Positions 38,905 to 48,066 of a DNA stretch of 64,000 bases are shown here, one piece after another. The notes beneath the pieces are model-generated. The model worked only from the letters and a program-made list of their open reading frames with translations. It searched no databases and had not been told where the DNA came from. The position numbers were made by a program, and so were the translations under genes. Position 1 is the first letter of the stretch; every line of letters begins with the position of its first letter. The DNA is from Sandaracinus amylolyticus (GTDB taxonomy: Bacteria > Myxococcota_A > Polyangia > Polyangiales > Sandaracinaceae): the NCBI RefSeq assembly GCF_000737325.1, contig NZ_CP011125.1, positions 4,464,001 to 4,528,000 of the forward strand. Reading direction: 5' to 3'.

Positions 38905-39758
38905 ATGGCGGCGAGGATCGCCTCGCCGTGGGTCCACAGGATCGCGCCGCCCGCGGCGTCGATCACGGTGCGGCGCGCGCTCGGGATGCGATGCGCGAGC
39001 GACGCGCCGAGGTCCGGTGAGTGCACCGGGCTCGTGTCCTCCGCGCCGTACCAGAGCGAGACCGGCATCGAGATGCGCCCGAGGTCGAACGGCCACGCGC
39101 CGAACGCGAGCACGGTGTCGCGCGCGTAGCCCTCGCCGCCCTGCGCGAAGCCCTCGTCGAGCGCGCGCCGGTACGCCGCGTCGAACGCCGGGTCGGCGTA
39201 CACCGCGCGATCGGCGTCGCCGATCATCGCGAGCACCATCTGGCGCATCATCGCAGGCGTCATCCCGCGGAAGAACGCCTCGGCGCCCTCGGGATCGCGG
39301 GCGACGCGCTGCACGATGCCGCGCACGTCGGGCACCAGCAGCTCCGCGAGGTGCGGCGCCGCGAGCTCGTCGGTGCCCGACACGATCACGAGCGAGCGCC
39401 CGATCTCGTCGGCCGCGCACGCGATCCCGAACGGCGCGCCCTGCGAGAACGCGACGATCGCGGGCGAGCCCAGCGCGCGCGCGATCACGAAGTCGCGCAC
39501 GTCCTCGACCCAGTCGGCGAGGGTGCGCCCCGCGAGCGGATCCGAGGCGCCGAGCCCCGGACGATCGACCGCGACGAGCCGCACGCCGGCGCGCTCGACG
39601 TCCTCGCGCCGCATCGAGAGCGCGCTGCTCGTGCCCGCGCCGCCGAAGAAGAGAACGGGCGCGCCGTGCTCCGGCCCTTGCTCCGACCAGCCCAGGAACC
39701 GCCCGCTCGGCAGGCGCGTGCGCCCGCGTCGCGCGGGCTCGAAGCTCGTGTCGTCCAT
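38901..39758 (-). CDS. alpha/beta hydrolase
   Basis: About 285 residues. It has the fold of small hydrolases: PVLFFGGAGTSS (oxyanion region), VDRPGLGASDP, a nucleophile elbow AFSQGAPFG (Ser with Gln before the Gly) and the acid ALWYGAEDTSPVH. The start at 39758 matches the family; the frame extends upstream into repeat DNA. Its stop overlaps the stop of the MYXO-CTERM-like gene by four bases on the other strand (TTAG). Substrate unknown. Confidence 0.85.
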   Translation of the reverse strand: MDDTSFEPARRGRTRLPSGRFLGWSEQGPEHGAPVLFFGGAGTSSALSMRREDVERAGVRLVAVDRPGLGASDPLAGRTLADWVEDVRDFVIARALGSPAIVAFSQGAPFGIACAADEIGRSLVIVSGTDELAAPHLAELLVPDVRGIVQRVARDPEGAEAFFRGMTPAMMRQMVLAMIGDADRAVYADPAFDAAYRRALDEGFAQGGEGYARDTVLAFGAWPFDLGRISMPVSLWYGAEDTSPVHSPDLGASLAHRIPSARRTVIDAAGGAILWTHGEAILAAI

Positions 39759-39861
39759 CGCGCGATCTTTGGTGGTGACCGGCTCGGTCCGCCACGCGAT
39801 CGAGCGTGCCTCGAGGCCAGGCGCTCCGCCGAGCCGCGACCCGACGGGCACGAGCAGCGAC

Positions 39862-40130
39862 GCGAGCGCGCGAGAAGCGAAGCGGCCGGGGCGCGAAGCA
39901 CAGCCACGACGCGAGAAGCGAAGCGGCCAACGCGCGAAGCAAAGCCACGACGCGAGAAGCGAAGCGGCCAGCGCGCGAAGCAAGCCACGACGCGAGAAGC
40001 GAAGCGGTCGGCGCGCGAAGCACAGCGGCCGGCGCGCGAAGCACAGCCACGCCGCGAGAAGCGAAGCGGACGACGCGGGAAGCGCAGCGGCCAGCGCGCG
40101 AAGCACGGCCGCGACGCGAGACGCGAAGCG
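39862..40130 (-). repeat. imperfect tandem repeat, unit about 48 bp
   Basis: Five to six variable copies share CGCGAGAAGCGAAGCGGCC and GCGCGCGAAGCAAAGCCACGA blocks, so each unit alternates GCGCGAAGC and GCGAGAAGCGAAGCGG. It fills most of the 414-base gap upstream of the hydrolase gene. Its reading frames stay open because the period is a multiple of three, but the encoded Arg/Lys/Ser runs do not look like protein. Confidence 0.75.
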
Positions 40131-40172
40131 ACCGGCTCGGACGCGAGCCGGTCGCTCGGCGTGGGGAGCGCT

Positions 40173-41051
40173 TCAGGTCTTGGGCGCGGCGGGCTTCGGC
40201 TTTGCGCGCTTCGGGCGGGTGCCGATCACCTGACGCAGCGCGGTGCCCAGCGGCAGCCGCGGGATCGACGGGTGGTTCGAGCGCGCCGCCTCGAACGCGC
40301 GCCACGCCTCGCGCGCCTCCGCGAGCACGATGCCCTCGAGGACGTTGACCTCGGGAGGATCGTTCGCGCTCGCGCGCCCCGAGCCGACGCGATCGGCGCC
40401 GGCGGTGAGCAGCGCCTCGGCGGCCCGCTCCGCGCTCGTGACGTCCGCCTCGGTCAGGTGCGCGCCCGCGACGAGCGCGCGCGCCGCTTCGTCGGTGCGC
40501 GCGCGCTCGATCCAACCACGCGCGAGCTCCGCGAGCTGCCGGAGACCTCGGGCGAGCGTGTCCTCGTGATCGAAGTCGCGCTCGACCGCGTCGAGACGCG
40601 CCGCCTCGGCGCTGCCGCGCGCGATCGACGAGAGCGCGTGCGCGAGATCGCCGAACACCGCGCGCCCGCGGCGCAGCGCCGCGTTGCGCTGCGCCGACGC
40701 CGAGGTCGCGCCGTCGCGCTTGCCCGTCGCGGTAGCGAGCGCGTCGGCGAGCTCGAGCGTCGTCTGGGCGAGGAACGCGCGGCGCGGCGCGCCGTAGCGG
40801 ATCGTCGTGCCGTACTTCGCGACGCTCGCGTCGATGTGCGCGATCAGCGGGCCGAGGTCGCGCAGCACGCCGTCGGCGCGGGTGCGCGCGCCCAACGCGG
40901 CGCGATCCTCGGGTGTGGTCTGCGCGAGGAACGCCGCGCGCTCGGGCTCGCGCAGCGGCGCGAGCGCGGCGAGCGAGCGCTCGGCGATCTGCACGGTGGG
41001 GGAAGGGCGCGCGGTCGTCGCCTTGCGGGTGGTCTTCTTCGAGGTGGCCAT
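40173..41051 (-). CDS. hypothetical helical protein
   Basis: The 292 residues have a Lys/Thr-rich start and a Lys/Pro/Ala-rich end around a predicted all-helical middle. One motif is repeated within it (RAAFLAQTTPE at about 38, RRAFLAQTTLE at about 89), which suggests an internal duplication. No enzyme motif and no signal peptide. Not recognised. Confidence 0.65.
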   Translation of the reverse strand: MATSKKTTRKATTARPSPTVQIAERSLAALAPLREPERAAFLAQTTPEDRAALGARTRADGVLRDLGPLIAHIDASVAKYGTTIRYGAPRRAFLAQTTLELADALATATGKRDGATSASAQRNAALRRGRAVFGDLAHALSSIARGSAEAARLDAVERDFDHEDTLARGLRQLAELARGWIERARTDEAARALVAGAHLTEADVTSAERAAEALLTAGADRVGSGRASANDPPEVNVLEGIVLAEAREAWRAFEAARSNHPSIPRLPLGTALRQVIGTRPKRAKPKPAAPKT

Positions 41052-41096
41052 GCGCGCGACGGTATCGACGGCGCGCGCGGGCGCGCAAGTCGCCGG

Positions 41097-42104
41097 TCAG
41101 AACCAATAGGCGAGGTTGAGGCCCACGCGCCCGCGCCGCGTCTCGTCGGAGAACGCGAACGACGTGCTGAGGCCGACCTCGAGCTCGGGCAGCTTCGGAT
41201 CGAAGTAGTAGAAGCCGAGCTCGGGCTCGACGACGACCTCGTCGGCCGGCTCGACGATCGAGAGCGCGAGGTCGTCGATCTCGTCGGCGAAGCTCCAGCT
41301 CACGCGCGAGCCGAGCAGGATCTGCAGCGGCACGCCGAGCGATCCGAAGTTGAACGACGCGCCGAGCGCGCCGCCGAGCCAGCCCTCGTCGTCCTCGACG
41401 TCGTCGAATTCGACGCGGCGCGCCTCGGCGCGGAAGCTGCCGGCGAAGCCGAGCCACTCGGTCGCCGTGAGCACCCCCGTGACGGAGCCTCCGAGGGTGC
41501 CGCGGCTGCCCGAGAAGTCGGGCGAGCGGAGGCGGCTCTCCGGCGGACGCTGTCCGGTGAGCAGCGGGATCACGGTGCGCGCGGGCGCGATGCCGGCCGC
41601 GGCGCCGGCGGTGACGTCGACGCGCAGCGACAGGAGGAACGCGTCGGTCTCGACGACGCGCACGACGCCGGAGAGCCGCCCGCCGCCGAACCCGTTCGCG
41701 CCGATGACGAGCCCGGCGTCGTAGTCGATGCCGCCGATCGCGCCGCCGTGCACGCCGACCTCGAGCCCGAGCCACTCGGTGAGCGCGATGCCGAGGACGA
41801 ACCGCTGATCGAGCTGCGCGAGATCACCTTCGAGGTCGCGCCGCGGCACGCGCTCTCCGCGCAGCTCGAACTGCGAGACGCCGATGCCGGTGCGGCTCGT
41901 GACGCGCGTCGCGACGAAGGGGAGCTCGATGTTCTCGAACTCCGAGTACGCGTGGCCGCCGACGCTGCGCGCCGAGCGTGCGGTGGGGTGCGGATCCTCG
42001 GCGGGGAGCGGTGTCGTCTGCGCGAGCGCGGAGCCTGCCGCGAGGAGCACGCAGGCGCAGATGGCCGATGCAGGGACGACCGCGCTGGGGGTAGGTCGGG
42101 TCAC
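41097..42104 (-). CDS. outer-membrane beta-barrel-like protein
   Basis: The 335 residues start with a signal peptide ending in AGSALAQ and consist of amphipathic beta strands, ending in a terminal Phe (NLAYWF), as outer-membrane barrels do. Family not recognised. It faces the gene at 42310 across a 205-base divergent gap. Confidence 0.72.
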   Translation of the reverse strand: MTRPTPSAVVPASAICACVLLAAGSALAQTTPLPAEDPHPTARSARSVGGHAYSEFENIELPFVATRVTSRTGIGVSQFELRGERVPRRDLEGDLAQLDQRFVLGIALTEWLGLEVGVHGGAIGGIDYDAGLVIGANGFGGGRLSGVVRVVETDAFLLSLRVDVTAGAAAGIAPARTVIPLLTGQRPPESRLRSPDFSGSRGTLGGSVTGVLTATEWLGFAGSFRAEARRVEFDDVEDDEGWLGGALGASFNFGSLGVPLQILLGSRVSWSFADEIDDLALSIVEPADEVVVEPELGFYYFDPKLPELEVGLSTSFAFSDETRRGRVGLNLAYWF

Positions 42105-42309
42105 GAGAGCGCTTCGCGCAACTCACGTGCCCGGCTCGGAGCGCGTCGATCGCGCGAACCGCGCGCGTGAGGACGCGGCGGCGGTCCTCTCCGCGCGCGG
42201 GCTCGTGCGGCGTGCGCGAGGATCGCGATCGAGGGACGTCGTGAGCGCGATGACGGGCGATCGCGCCGGGGCGCAGCTGGCTCGGCGTTCGCTCCTGTCG
42301 GACCCGACG

Positions 42310-42915
42310 ATGCGACGTCCCGTCGAATGGGTCCTCTCCGCGGCGCTGATCGCGGCGCTCGCCGGGCGCGCTCGCGCGCAGGAGGGATCGCCCGACGCGC
42401 ACGCTCCAGCCGACGCGCGTGCCGCCGCTCCGGCGACCGCCGCGCAGCCGCCGCAGCCGACGACGGTCCCCGAGCTCGCGGTGCCGGTGTTCGGGCTCGG
42501 GACGCAGGTCGTGCTGCTCGCGCCCGCGCCGACGGCGGGCGCGGGCGCGTTCGCCGCGACCTACGATCTCGGCGTGCTGCACGTCGATGCGCTGCTCGGC
42601 GTGTTCCTGTCCGACGCGTTCGAGAGCTCGGTGCGCGGGACCGTGCGCGTGTTCTTCCCGGTCCACCGCGGGCCCATCGCGGACTTCTCGCTCGGCGTGG
42701 GCGGAGGCGTCGGGTACATCGAGCCCGCGGGCGGACAGCTGCAGGTGCTCGGAGAGGCGCTCGCCGGCGCGAAGATCCGCTCGTTCATCGGGCGGAACAT
42801 CGCGCTCGAGGCGACGATCGGCGCGAACCTGCTCTTCATGGACGGCGACTTCGAGAGCGTGTCGATCGGCGGACGGCTGCTCGGCGCCGCCGGGTTCATG
42901 TACTACTTCCGCTGA
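42310..42915 (+). CDS. small outer-membrane beta-barrel-like protein
   Basis: The 201 residues begin with a signal peptide (to RARAQ), a Pro/Ala linker, then beta strands rich in Gly (DFSLGVGGGVGYIEP) and finish MYYFR. It looks like an 8-stranded barrel of the OmpA or OmpW kind in general form, though no family is certain. The ATG at 42310 is chosen because the signal peptide begins there. Confidence 0.7.
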   Translation: MRRPVEWVLSAALIAALAGRARAQEGSPDAHAPADARAAAPATAAQPPQPTTVPELAVPVFGLGTQVVLLAPAPTAGAGAFAATYDLGVLHVDALLGVFLSDAFESSVRGTVRVFFPVHRGPIADFSLGVGGGVGYIEPAGGQLQVLGEALAGAKIRSFIGRNIALEATIGANLLFMDGDFESVSIGGRLLGAAGFMYYFR

Positions 42916-42924
42916 CTCGAAGGC

Positions 42925-43262
42925 GGCAGAAGATCGGCTCGCCCGCCGGTCCCTACCGTCCGCGCGCTTCGCGCGCTCCCGTGCGGGACCCGCGGGACGA
43001 GCACTCCGGCAGAAAGATCGGCTCGCCCGCCGGTCCCTACCGTCCGCGCGCTCCGCGCGCTCCCGTGCGGGACCTGCGGGACGAGCACTCCGGCAGAAAG
43101 ATCGGCTCGCCCGCCGGTCCCTACCGTCCGCGCGCTTCGCGCGCTCCCGTGCGGGACCCGCGGGACGAGCACTCCGGCAGAGAGATCGGCTCGCCCGCCG
43201 GTCCCTACCGTCCGCGCGCTTCGCGCGCTCCCGTGCGGGACCTGCGGGACGAGCACTCCGGC
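42925..43262 (-). repeat. four tandem copies (84 bp) of the dispersed palindromic repeat
   Basis: Units start at 42925, 43008, 43092 and 43176 (first one base shorter). They are the reverse complement of the 28876 family: GATCGGCTCGCCCG edge, GTCCGCGCGC-loop-GCGCGCTCC hairpin, GGGACGAGCACTCC edge. The outer CGGTAGGG arm of the 28876 units is replaced here by CCGGCAGA. The array exactly fills the gap between two convergent genes (ending at 42915 and 43267), so it may stop both. Confidence 0.92.
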
Positions 43263-43266
43263 AAGC

Positions 43267-45639
43267 TCACTGCTGCGCCATCAGGCGATCGATGTCGCGC
43301 TGGTGGTCGCGCGTGAGCTCGCCGGAGAGGTCGATCACGACCTCGACGAGCTCGCCGGTGAACGGGAAGGGCGCGCGGTACTCGGACGGAACCACCGCGT
43401 CGTAGTGGTCGCGCCCGCAGCTCAGCCCCGCGATGCCGAAGACGTTGGGCACGGTGAACGGGAGCATGGCGCTGCCGACGAGGCGGCCATCGAGGTAGAG
43501 CTGACTGCGCCCCGGCACGCCCTTGCCCGCGGCGAGATCGGGCGCGCCGGTGGGCTCGAACTCGTAGCGCAGCGTGTGCTCGCCCGAGGGCAGCACGACG
43601 TTCGAGCTGACCTTCATCTTGTGGAGCCCGAGGTAGTTGTGGACGTGGTGCAGCCGGCCCTCGGCGACGTAGAGCGAGTACCCGCCGTGACGATTGCCGT
43701 GCGCGAGGAGGACGCCCTCGGCGCCGCCCGCGGGGATGCGCACCTTCGCCGTGATGCTGTGCGGGCGGTTGTAGATGCGCGGCGCGGCGGCGAACGGGAT
43801 CGGCGCGCCGCCGGGCTGGAGCACGTAGCGGTCGCGCGGGCGCGCGACCGTCGGCCGCGGGACGTTCATGCGCGCGACGTCGCCCGCCGCGAGCGGCATC
43901 ACGCCGTACCGGCCGGCCTCGACGTACCAGCGCCGGGTCATGCTGCGGAGGATCTCCGGGTGCTCGGCGGCGACGTTGCGCGTCTCCGAGGGATCCTCGT
44001 CGAGGTGGTAGAGCTCCCAGCCGCTGCGGTCGAGCTCTTCGAGCACTTCGCGCGTCAGGGACGTCCTGCCGAACAGCCAGCCTCGACTGGCGCCCTCGGT
44101 GAGGCTCGGACCGGGGAACGGACAGACCGCGCGCCAGCCGTCGTGATGGATCGCGCGGTGTCCGAACATCTCGAAGTACTGGGTGACGTGCTTGGTCGGC
44201 GCGGCCGCGTCGTGCAGCGTGTGCGCGAAGCTGACGCCTTCGATGGGCGACTGCGTGACGCCGCGGATCGTGCTCGGGGGCTCGAGGCCGAGCGTCTCGA
44301 GGATCGTCGGCACGATGTCGATCACGTGCAGGTACTGCGTGCGGATCTCGCCCGAGGCCGGGATGCCGCGCGGCCACGAGACGATGCACGGGTCGCTCGT
44401 GCCGCCGCGATAGGTCTCGCGCTTCCACCGCCGGAACGGTGTGTCGCCGGCCCACGTCCAGCCCCACGCGTAGTGCGGGAACGTGTCGGGGCCGCCCCAG
44501 TCGTCGTAGTGCCGGAGGTTGTCCTCGAGGCGCTCGGGCGCGCCGTTGAAGAAGAGCATCTCGTTGAACGTGCCGTGCACGCCGCCCTCGGCGCTGGCGC
44601 CGTTGTCGGAGATCGCGACGACGAGCGTGTTCTCGAGCTCGCCGATGCGCTCGAGGTAGTCGAGGATGCGGCCGAAGTGGTGGTCGGTCTGGCTGAGGAA
44701 CGCTGCGTAGACCTCCATCTGTCGCGCGTACATCCGCTTCTCGTCGGCGGAGAGCGTGTCCCACGCGGGCACGTCGGGATCGCGCGTGGAGAGCGTGGTG
44801 CCCGCGGGGATGACGCCGAGCTCGAGCTGACGCGCGAACACCTGCTCGCGGTACGCGTCCCAGCCCATGTCGAAGCGGCCTCGATAGCGATCGATCCAGG
44901 ACTTCTCGACGTGGTGCGGCGCGTGCCCGGCGCCGGTCGCGTAGTAGAGGAAGAAGGGCTTCTCGGGCGCGCTCGCGTCGGCGTCCTGGATCATCCGGAT
45001 CGCGCGGTCGGCGAGATCGACGTTGAGGTGATAGCCCTCCTCGGGCGTGCGCGGAGGCGTGACCGAACGGTTGTCCTCGGTGAGATCGGGGTGCCATTGG
45101 TCGGTGTCGCCGCCGAGGAAGCCGTAGTACCGCTCGAAGCCGCGACCGAGCGGCCAGCGCGTGAACGGGCCTGCCTGCGTGGTCTCCTCGGGCGGCGCGA
45201 GGTGCCACTTGCCGACGGCGAACGTGTTGTAGCCGTGCTCGAGCAGCATCTCGGACAAGAAGCCGTGCTCGAAGCCGACCATCCCGTTGTGCGCGGGGAA
45301 GCCCATCGAGAGCTCGGTGATCGCGGAGAGGCCGAGCGTGTGGTGGTTGCGGCCGGTGAGCAGCGCGCCGCGCGTCGGCGAGCAGAGCGCGGTGGTCTGC
45401 ATGTTCGTGTACCGCAGGCCACGGGATGCGAGGCGATCGAGGTTCGGCGTCTCACAGAGGCCGCCGAAGCACGAGAGCTGTCCGAAGCCGACGTCGTCGA
45501 GGACGAAGATCAGCACGTTGGGCGCGCCGTCCTTCGCGCGGCGGTACGCGGGCCAGGCGGGCGTGGACTCGTCCACCGTCATCCCGATGCGGCCCGGGAA
45601 CGGCTTGCCCGGCTCGTACTCGTCGTAGTCGCTCGCCAT
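43267..45639 (-). CDS. arylsulfatase, formylglycine type
   Basis: The 790 residues make a full-length sulfatase without signal peptide. The signature TALCSPTRGALLTGR is intact, with Cys86 the residue converted to formylglycine; metal-binding Asp48-Asp49 (VLDDVGFGQ) and SDNGAS are present, and HYD and KWHLAP follow. The C-terminal 170 residues form a beta-sandwich typical of large arylsulfatases. It hydrolyses sulfate esters; substrate unknown. No formylglycine-generating enzyme or transporter is nearby. It lies 76 bases downstream of the AraC gene, with GGAGGAGAG before its ATG. Confidence 0.93.
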   Translation of the reverse strand: MASDYDEYEPGKPFPGRIGMTVDESTPAWPAYRRAKDGAPNVLIFVLDDVGFGQLSCFGGLCETPNLDRLASRGLRYTNMQTTALCSPTRGALLTGRNHHTLGLSAITELSMGFPAHNGMVGFEHGFLSEMLLEHGYNTFAVGKWHLAPPEETTQAGPFTRWPLGRGFERYYGFLGGDTDQWHPDLTEDNRSVTPPRTPEEGYHLNVDLADRAIRMIQDADASAPEKPFFLYYATGAGHAPHHVEKSWIDRYRGRFDMGWDAYREQVFARQLELGVIPAGTTLSTRDPDVPAWDTLSADEKRMYARQMEVYAAFLSQTDHHFGRILDYLERIGELENTLVVAISDNGASAEGGVHGTFNEMLFFNGAPERLEDNLRHYDDWGGPDTFPHYAWGWTWAGDTPFRRWKRETYRGGTSDPCIVSWPRGIPASGEIRTQYLHVIDIVPTILETLGLEPPSTIRGVTQSPIEGVSFAHTLHDAAAPTKHVTQYFEMFGHRAIHHDGWRAVCPFPGPSLTEGASRGWLFGRTSLTREVLEELDRSGWELYHLDEDPSETRNVAAEHPEILRSMTRRWYVEAGRYGVMPLAAGDVARMNVPRPTVARPRDRYVLQPGGAPIPFAAAPRIYNRPHSITAKVRIPAGGAEGVLLAHGNRHGGYSLYVAEGRLHHVHNYLGLHKMKVSSNVVLPSGEHTLRYEFEPTGAPDLAAGKGVPGRSQLYLDGRLVGSAMLPFTVPNVFGIAGLSCGRDHYDAVVPSEYRAPFPFTGELVEVVIDLSGELTRDHQRDIDRLMAQQ

Positions 45640-45715
45640 CGTCTCTCCTCCGGTCGGCGAGACGCTCGCGTGCAACGCAGGTACCCGTGCTGCGCGTCGG
45701 GGGTGGCGGCGCGGC

Positions 45716-46705
45716 TCAGCGCGCGTCGCGCACCTTCGAGGGGCTCCGGCCGTGCCAGCGGCGGAACGCGCGGGCGAAGGCGCTCGCGTCGGTGAAGCCG
45801 AGCTCGATCGCGATGCGCGTGATCGCATCGTCGGTGTGCTCGACGCGGTCGAGGGCGATCGCGGCGCGCCGCGCGTCGACGAGCGCGCGGAACGAGGTGC
45901 CGGTGTCGGCGAGGCGCCGGCGGAGGGTGCGCTCGGTGACGCCGAGCTCGGCGGCGATGCGGCTCGCGCGCGCGTCGGGGCGCGCGGCGAGCGCGTCGGC
46001 GACGTGATCGACGAACGTGCGCTCGGGGGCGATGCGAGCGAGCTCGTCGCGGACGAAGCCGGTGACGAACGCGTGCATCGGCGCCGACGCGAGGCGCGGC
46101 ACGGCGTCGAGGTCGGCGCGCGGGAGCACGATCGCGTTCTCGCCCGCGTCGAAGACGAGCGGCGCGCGCAGCACCTCCTCGAGCGCGCGCACGCCGCGCG
46201 GCGCGGCGTGGGCGAAGCGCACCTCGTCGACGCGGATCGGACCGTCGACGATGCTGCGCAGGCCGAGCACGAAGTGCGCGACGATCGACTCGCTCGCCGC
46301 GTCGACCCCGGCGGTGGCGGCGCCCGCGCGGGCCCAGCGCGCGACGACGCGCGAGGCGCCGAGCTCGACGCTCCACCGGCCGTCGTCGTTGATGACCGGG
46401 TAGTGCTCGGTCGCGGTGCGCAGCGCGTCGAGCGCGGTGGGCGCGGTGAGGATCGAGAAGCCGTAGGGGCCGAAGCCCTCGACGCGCGCGTGCGCGGCGA
46501 CCTTCGAGGTGAGGGCGCGCCCCGCGTCGCGGGTGACGGCGTGCCAGAGCGCGTGCAGGCGCTCGACCGCGATGCGCCCGCCGCCGCCGCGCAGCACGTC
46601 GCCGGGGATGCGCGCGCGCGCGAGCAGAGCGGCGCGATCGAGGCCGGCGCGCTCGGCGATCGCGAGGATCTGCTCGACCGCGTCGGTGCGGACGGTGCTC
46701 GGCAC
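45716..46705 (-). CDS. AraC family transcriptional regulator
   Basis: The 329 residues have an N-terminal OruR/ArgR-like sensor part (IAERAGLDRAALLARARIPG) and a C-terminal double helix-turn-helix (about 235-325), with the family signature IAIELGFTDASAFARAFRRWHGRSPSKVR (given here as pieces: IAIELGFTDAS, AFARAFRRWHG, RSPSKVR). It is probably the regulator of the sulfatase gene that follows on the same strand, an inference from position. It diverges from the lipoprotein gene at 46794. Confidence 0.9.
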   Translation of the reverse strand: MPSTVRTDAVEQILAIAERAGLDRAALLARARIPGDVLRGGGGRIAVERLHALWHAVTRDAGRALTSKVAAHARVEGFGPYGFSILTAPTALDALRTATEHYPVINDDGRWSVELGASRVVARWARAGAATAGVDAASESIVAHFVLGLRSIVDGPIRVDEVRFAHAAPRGVRALEEVLRAPLVFDAGENAIVLPRADLDAVPRLASAPMHAFVTGFVRDELARIAPERTFVDHVADALAARPDARASRIAAELGVTERTLRRRLADTGTSFRALVDARRAAIALDRVEHTDDAITRIAIELGFTDASAFARAFRRWHGRSPSKVRDAR

Positions 46706-46793
46706 GCGCTCCGAGGATAGCGTGTCCGCTCCGGCACGGTCGCGCGTCCGGAGCGGTCGAGTCGGTGGCGCGTGGGCTCGCTAGGTCTCGCGC

Positions 46794-47573
46794 ATGAAGA
46801 CCGATTGCTTGCTTCCGATCGCCGTCACGCTGGCGCTGTCGCTCGCGCACGGCGGGTGTGTGGATCCCGAGAGCGTGCCCCCGGCGACGCGGAGCGCGGG
46901 CGGCGAGGCGGCGGCGCGACGCGCGCTGGTCGTGGTGCCGTACGGCGCGCCCGACGCGCGGCGGGGCGACGCGGTGGTGCACCTCTTCGTCGAGGGTGCG
47001 CCGACGGCTGGAGACGCGTGCGCGGCGCCGGCGTGCGTGGCGCTGCGCTCGGGCGCGGACGGCGCGCTGGTGGCGGAGCTCGCGGCGGGGGCGCGGCTCG
47101 CGTACCGCGTGATGCCCGACGCGAGCTTCGTGCGGACGATCGCGAGCGGCGCGGTGGTCGAGCCGGGGGCGGGGCCGCTGCGCCTGCACACGGTGCCGCG
47201 CGTCGTGCTCGCGGCGATGTTCCGCGACGCCGGCGTGACGGCGCAGGACGGGCGCGGGCACGTCGCGGGCGTGGTGCGCGGGGCGGACGGCGCGCCGCTC
47301 GCGGGCGTGGTGCCGCGCATCGTCGACGACGCGGGGCGCGAGATCACGGCGGGGAGCCTGCTGGTGTCGCCGTCCGACGTGCCCGGGGCGCTCACGAGCG
47401 GAGGGACCGAGACGTCGTCGAGCGGCCGCTTCGCGATCGTGAACCTGCCGCCGAGCGGGTCGCTGCGGGTCGAGGTGTGGCGCGCGAGCGAGCGGATCGC
47501 GTCGGAGCGCATCCCGGTCGAGGCGGACGCGCTGAGCATCGTGTCGCTGCGCGCGAGCGAGGCGGCGCGGTGA
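46794..47573 (+). CDS. lipoprotein with carboxypeptidase-regulatory-like domain
   Basis: The 259 residues begin with a lipoprotein signal (AHGGC). The C-terminal 110 residues look like a carboxypeptidase-regulatory-like beta domain (GHVAGVVRGADGAPLAGVVPRI, given as GHVAGVVRG and APLAGVVPR; then SSGRFAIVNLPPSG). Its stop overlaps the next start (GTGA), so it is coupled to the DUF4266 gene. Confidence 0.72.
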   Translation: MKTDCLLPIAVTLALSLAHGGCVDPESVPPATRSAGGEAAARRALVVVPYGAPDARRGDAVVHLFVEGAPTAGDACAAPACVALRSGADGALVAELAAGARLAYRVMPDASFVRTIASGAVVEPGAGPLRLHTVPRVVLAAMFRDAGVTAQDGRGHVAGVVRGADGAPLAGVVPRIVDDAGREITAGSLLVSPSDVPGALTSGGTETSSSGRFAIVNLPPSGSLRVEVWRASERIASERIPVEADALSIVSLRASEAAR

Positions 47574-47794
47574 GCGCGCGCGGGGTGGTCGTGGTGGCGC
47601 TGGGGATCGCGTGGGCAGCGAGCGGGTGCGTGGTGGTGCCCGCGTACCAGCGCGGGGCGTTCGTGGATCCGGCGATGGACCCGGCGTCGCGCGCGCTGGC
47701 GGTGCGCTCGCGGCGGCAGCTGTACACGTCGCGCGAGGCGGCGGCGGGCGGCGACGGAACGAGCGCGGGGGGCGGATGCGCGTGCGGGAATTAG
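47570..47794 (+). CDS. DUF4266 small lipoprotein
   Basis: A 74-residue lipoprotein: signal ending ASGC, then VVVPAYQRGAFVDPAM and ALAVRSRRQLYTSREAAAGG, the conserved DUF4266 core, and a Gly/Cys tail (GGGCACGN). DUF4266 genes usually sit next to DUF3570 genes, as here. GTG start at 47570 overlapping the upstream stop by four bases. Function unknown. Confidence 0.85.
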   Translation: MSARGVVVVALGIAWAASGCVVVPAYQRGAFVDPAMDPASRALAVRSRRQLYTSREAAAGGDGTSAGGGCACGN

Positions 47795-47800
47795 TTGCCC

Positions 47801-48045
47801 AAGGGGGCTCCGCCCCCTTTCGAACCCCGGCCGCCGCCTCCGGCGGCGCTGCGCGGGGGCCCCTACGCCCCCTTGCTCGTCGTCGGCGGGCGCGTCTGGA
47901 GAACGGGTGTCGTCGGCGGCGGGCGCGTCTGGAGAACGGGTGTCGTCGGCGGCGCGCGCGTCTCGAGGACGGGTGTCGTCGGCGGCGGGCGAGTCTCGAG
48001 AACGCTGGTCGTCGGCGGGCGTGTCTGGAGAACGGGCGTCGTGCT
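47801..48045 (+). repeat. G/C hairpin element plus 33-bp tandem repeats inside the DUF4266-DUF3570 unit
   Basis: AGGGGGC-TCC-GCCCCCT and the following CCCCGGCCGC...GCTGCGCGGGG are the same element as at 14881. From about 47878 come five units of 33 bases with the core GGCGCGTCTGGAGAACGGG-TGTCGTCGG, loosely akin to the GCGTCTCGAG core behind the other element. The element separates the DUF4266 and DUF3570 genes by 272 bases. The open frame through the array is a by-product of its period. Confidence 0.8.
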
Positions 48046-48066
48046 CGGCGGGTGGTGCGCGGGTCG

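Noticed and set aside
37504-41775. Upper part of a minus-strand open frame that reaches 1812 codons
   Set aside because: Only its last 388 codons (36337-37503) begin with a signal peptide and look like protein. The rest runs antisense or out of frame to other genes and through repeat DNA.
47878-48066. Arg-rich N-terminal extension of the DUF3570 protein
   Set aside because: The open frame through the 33-bp repeats results from a period that is a multiple of three. The signal peptide starts at 48067, after the array.
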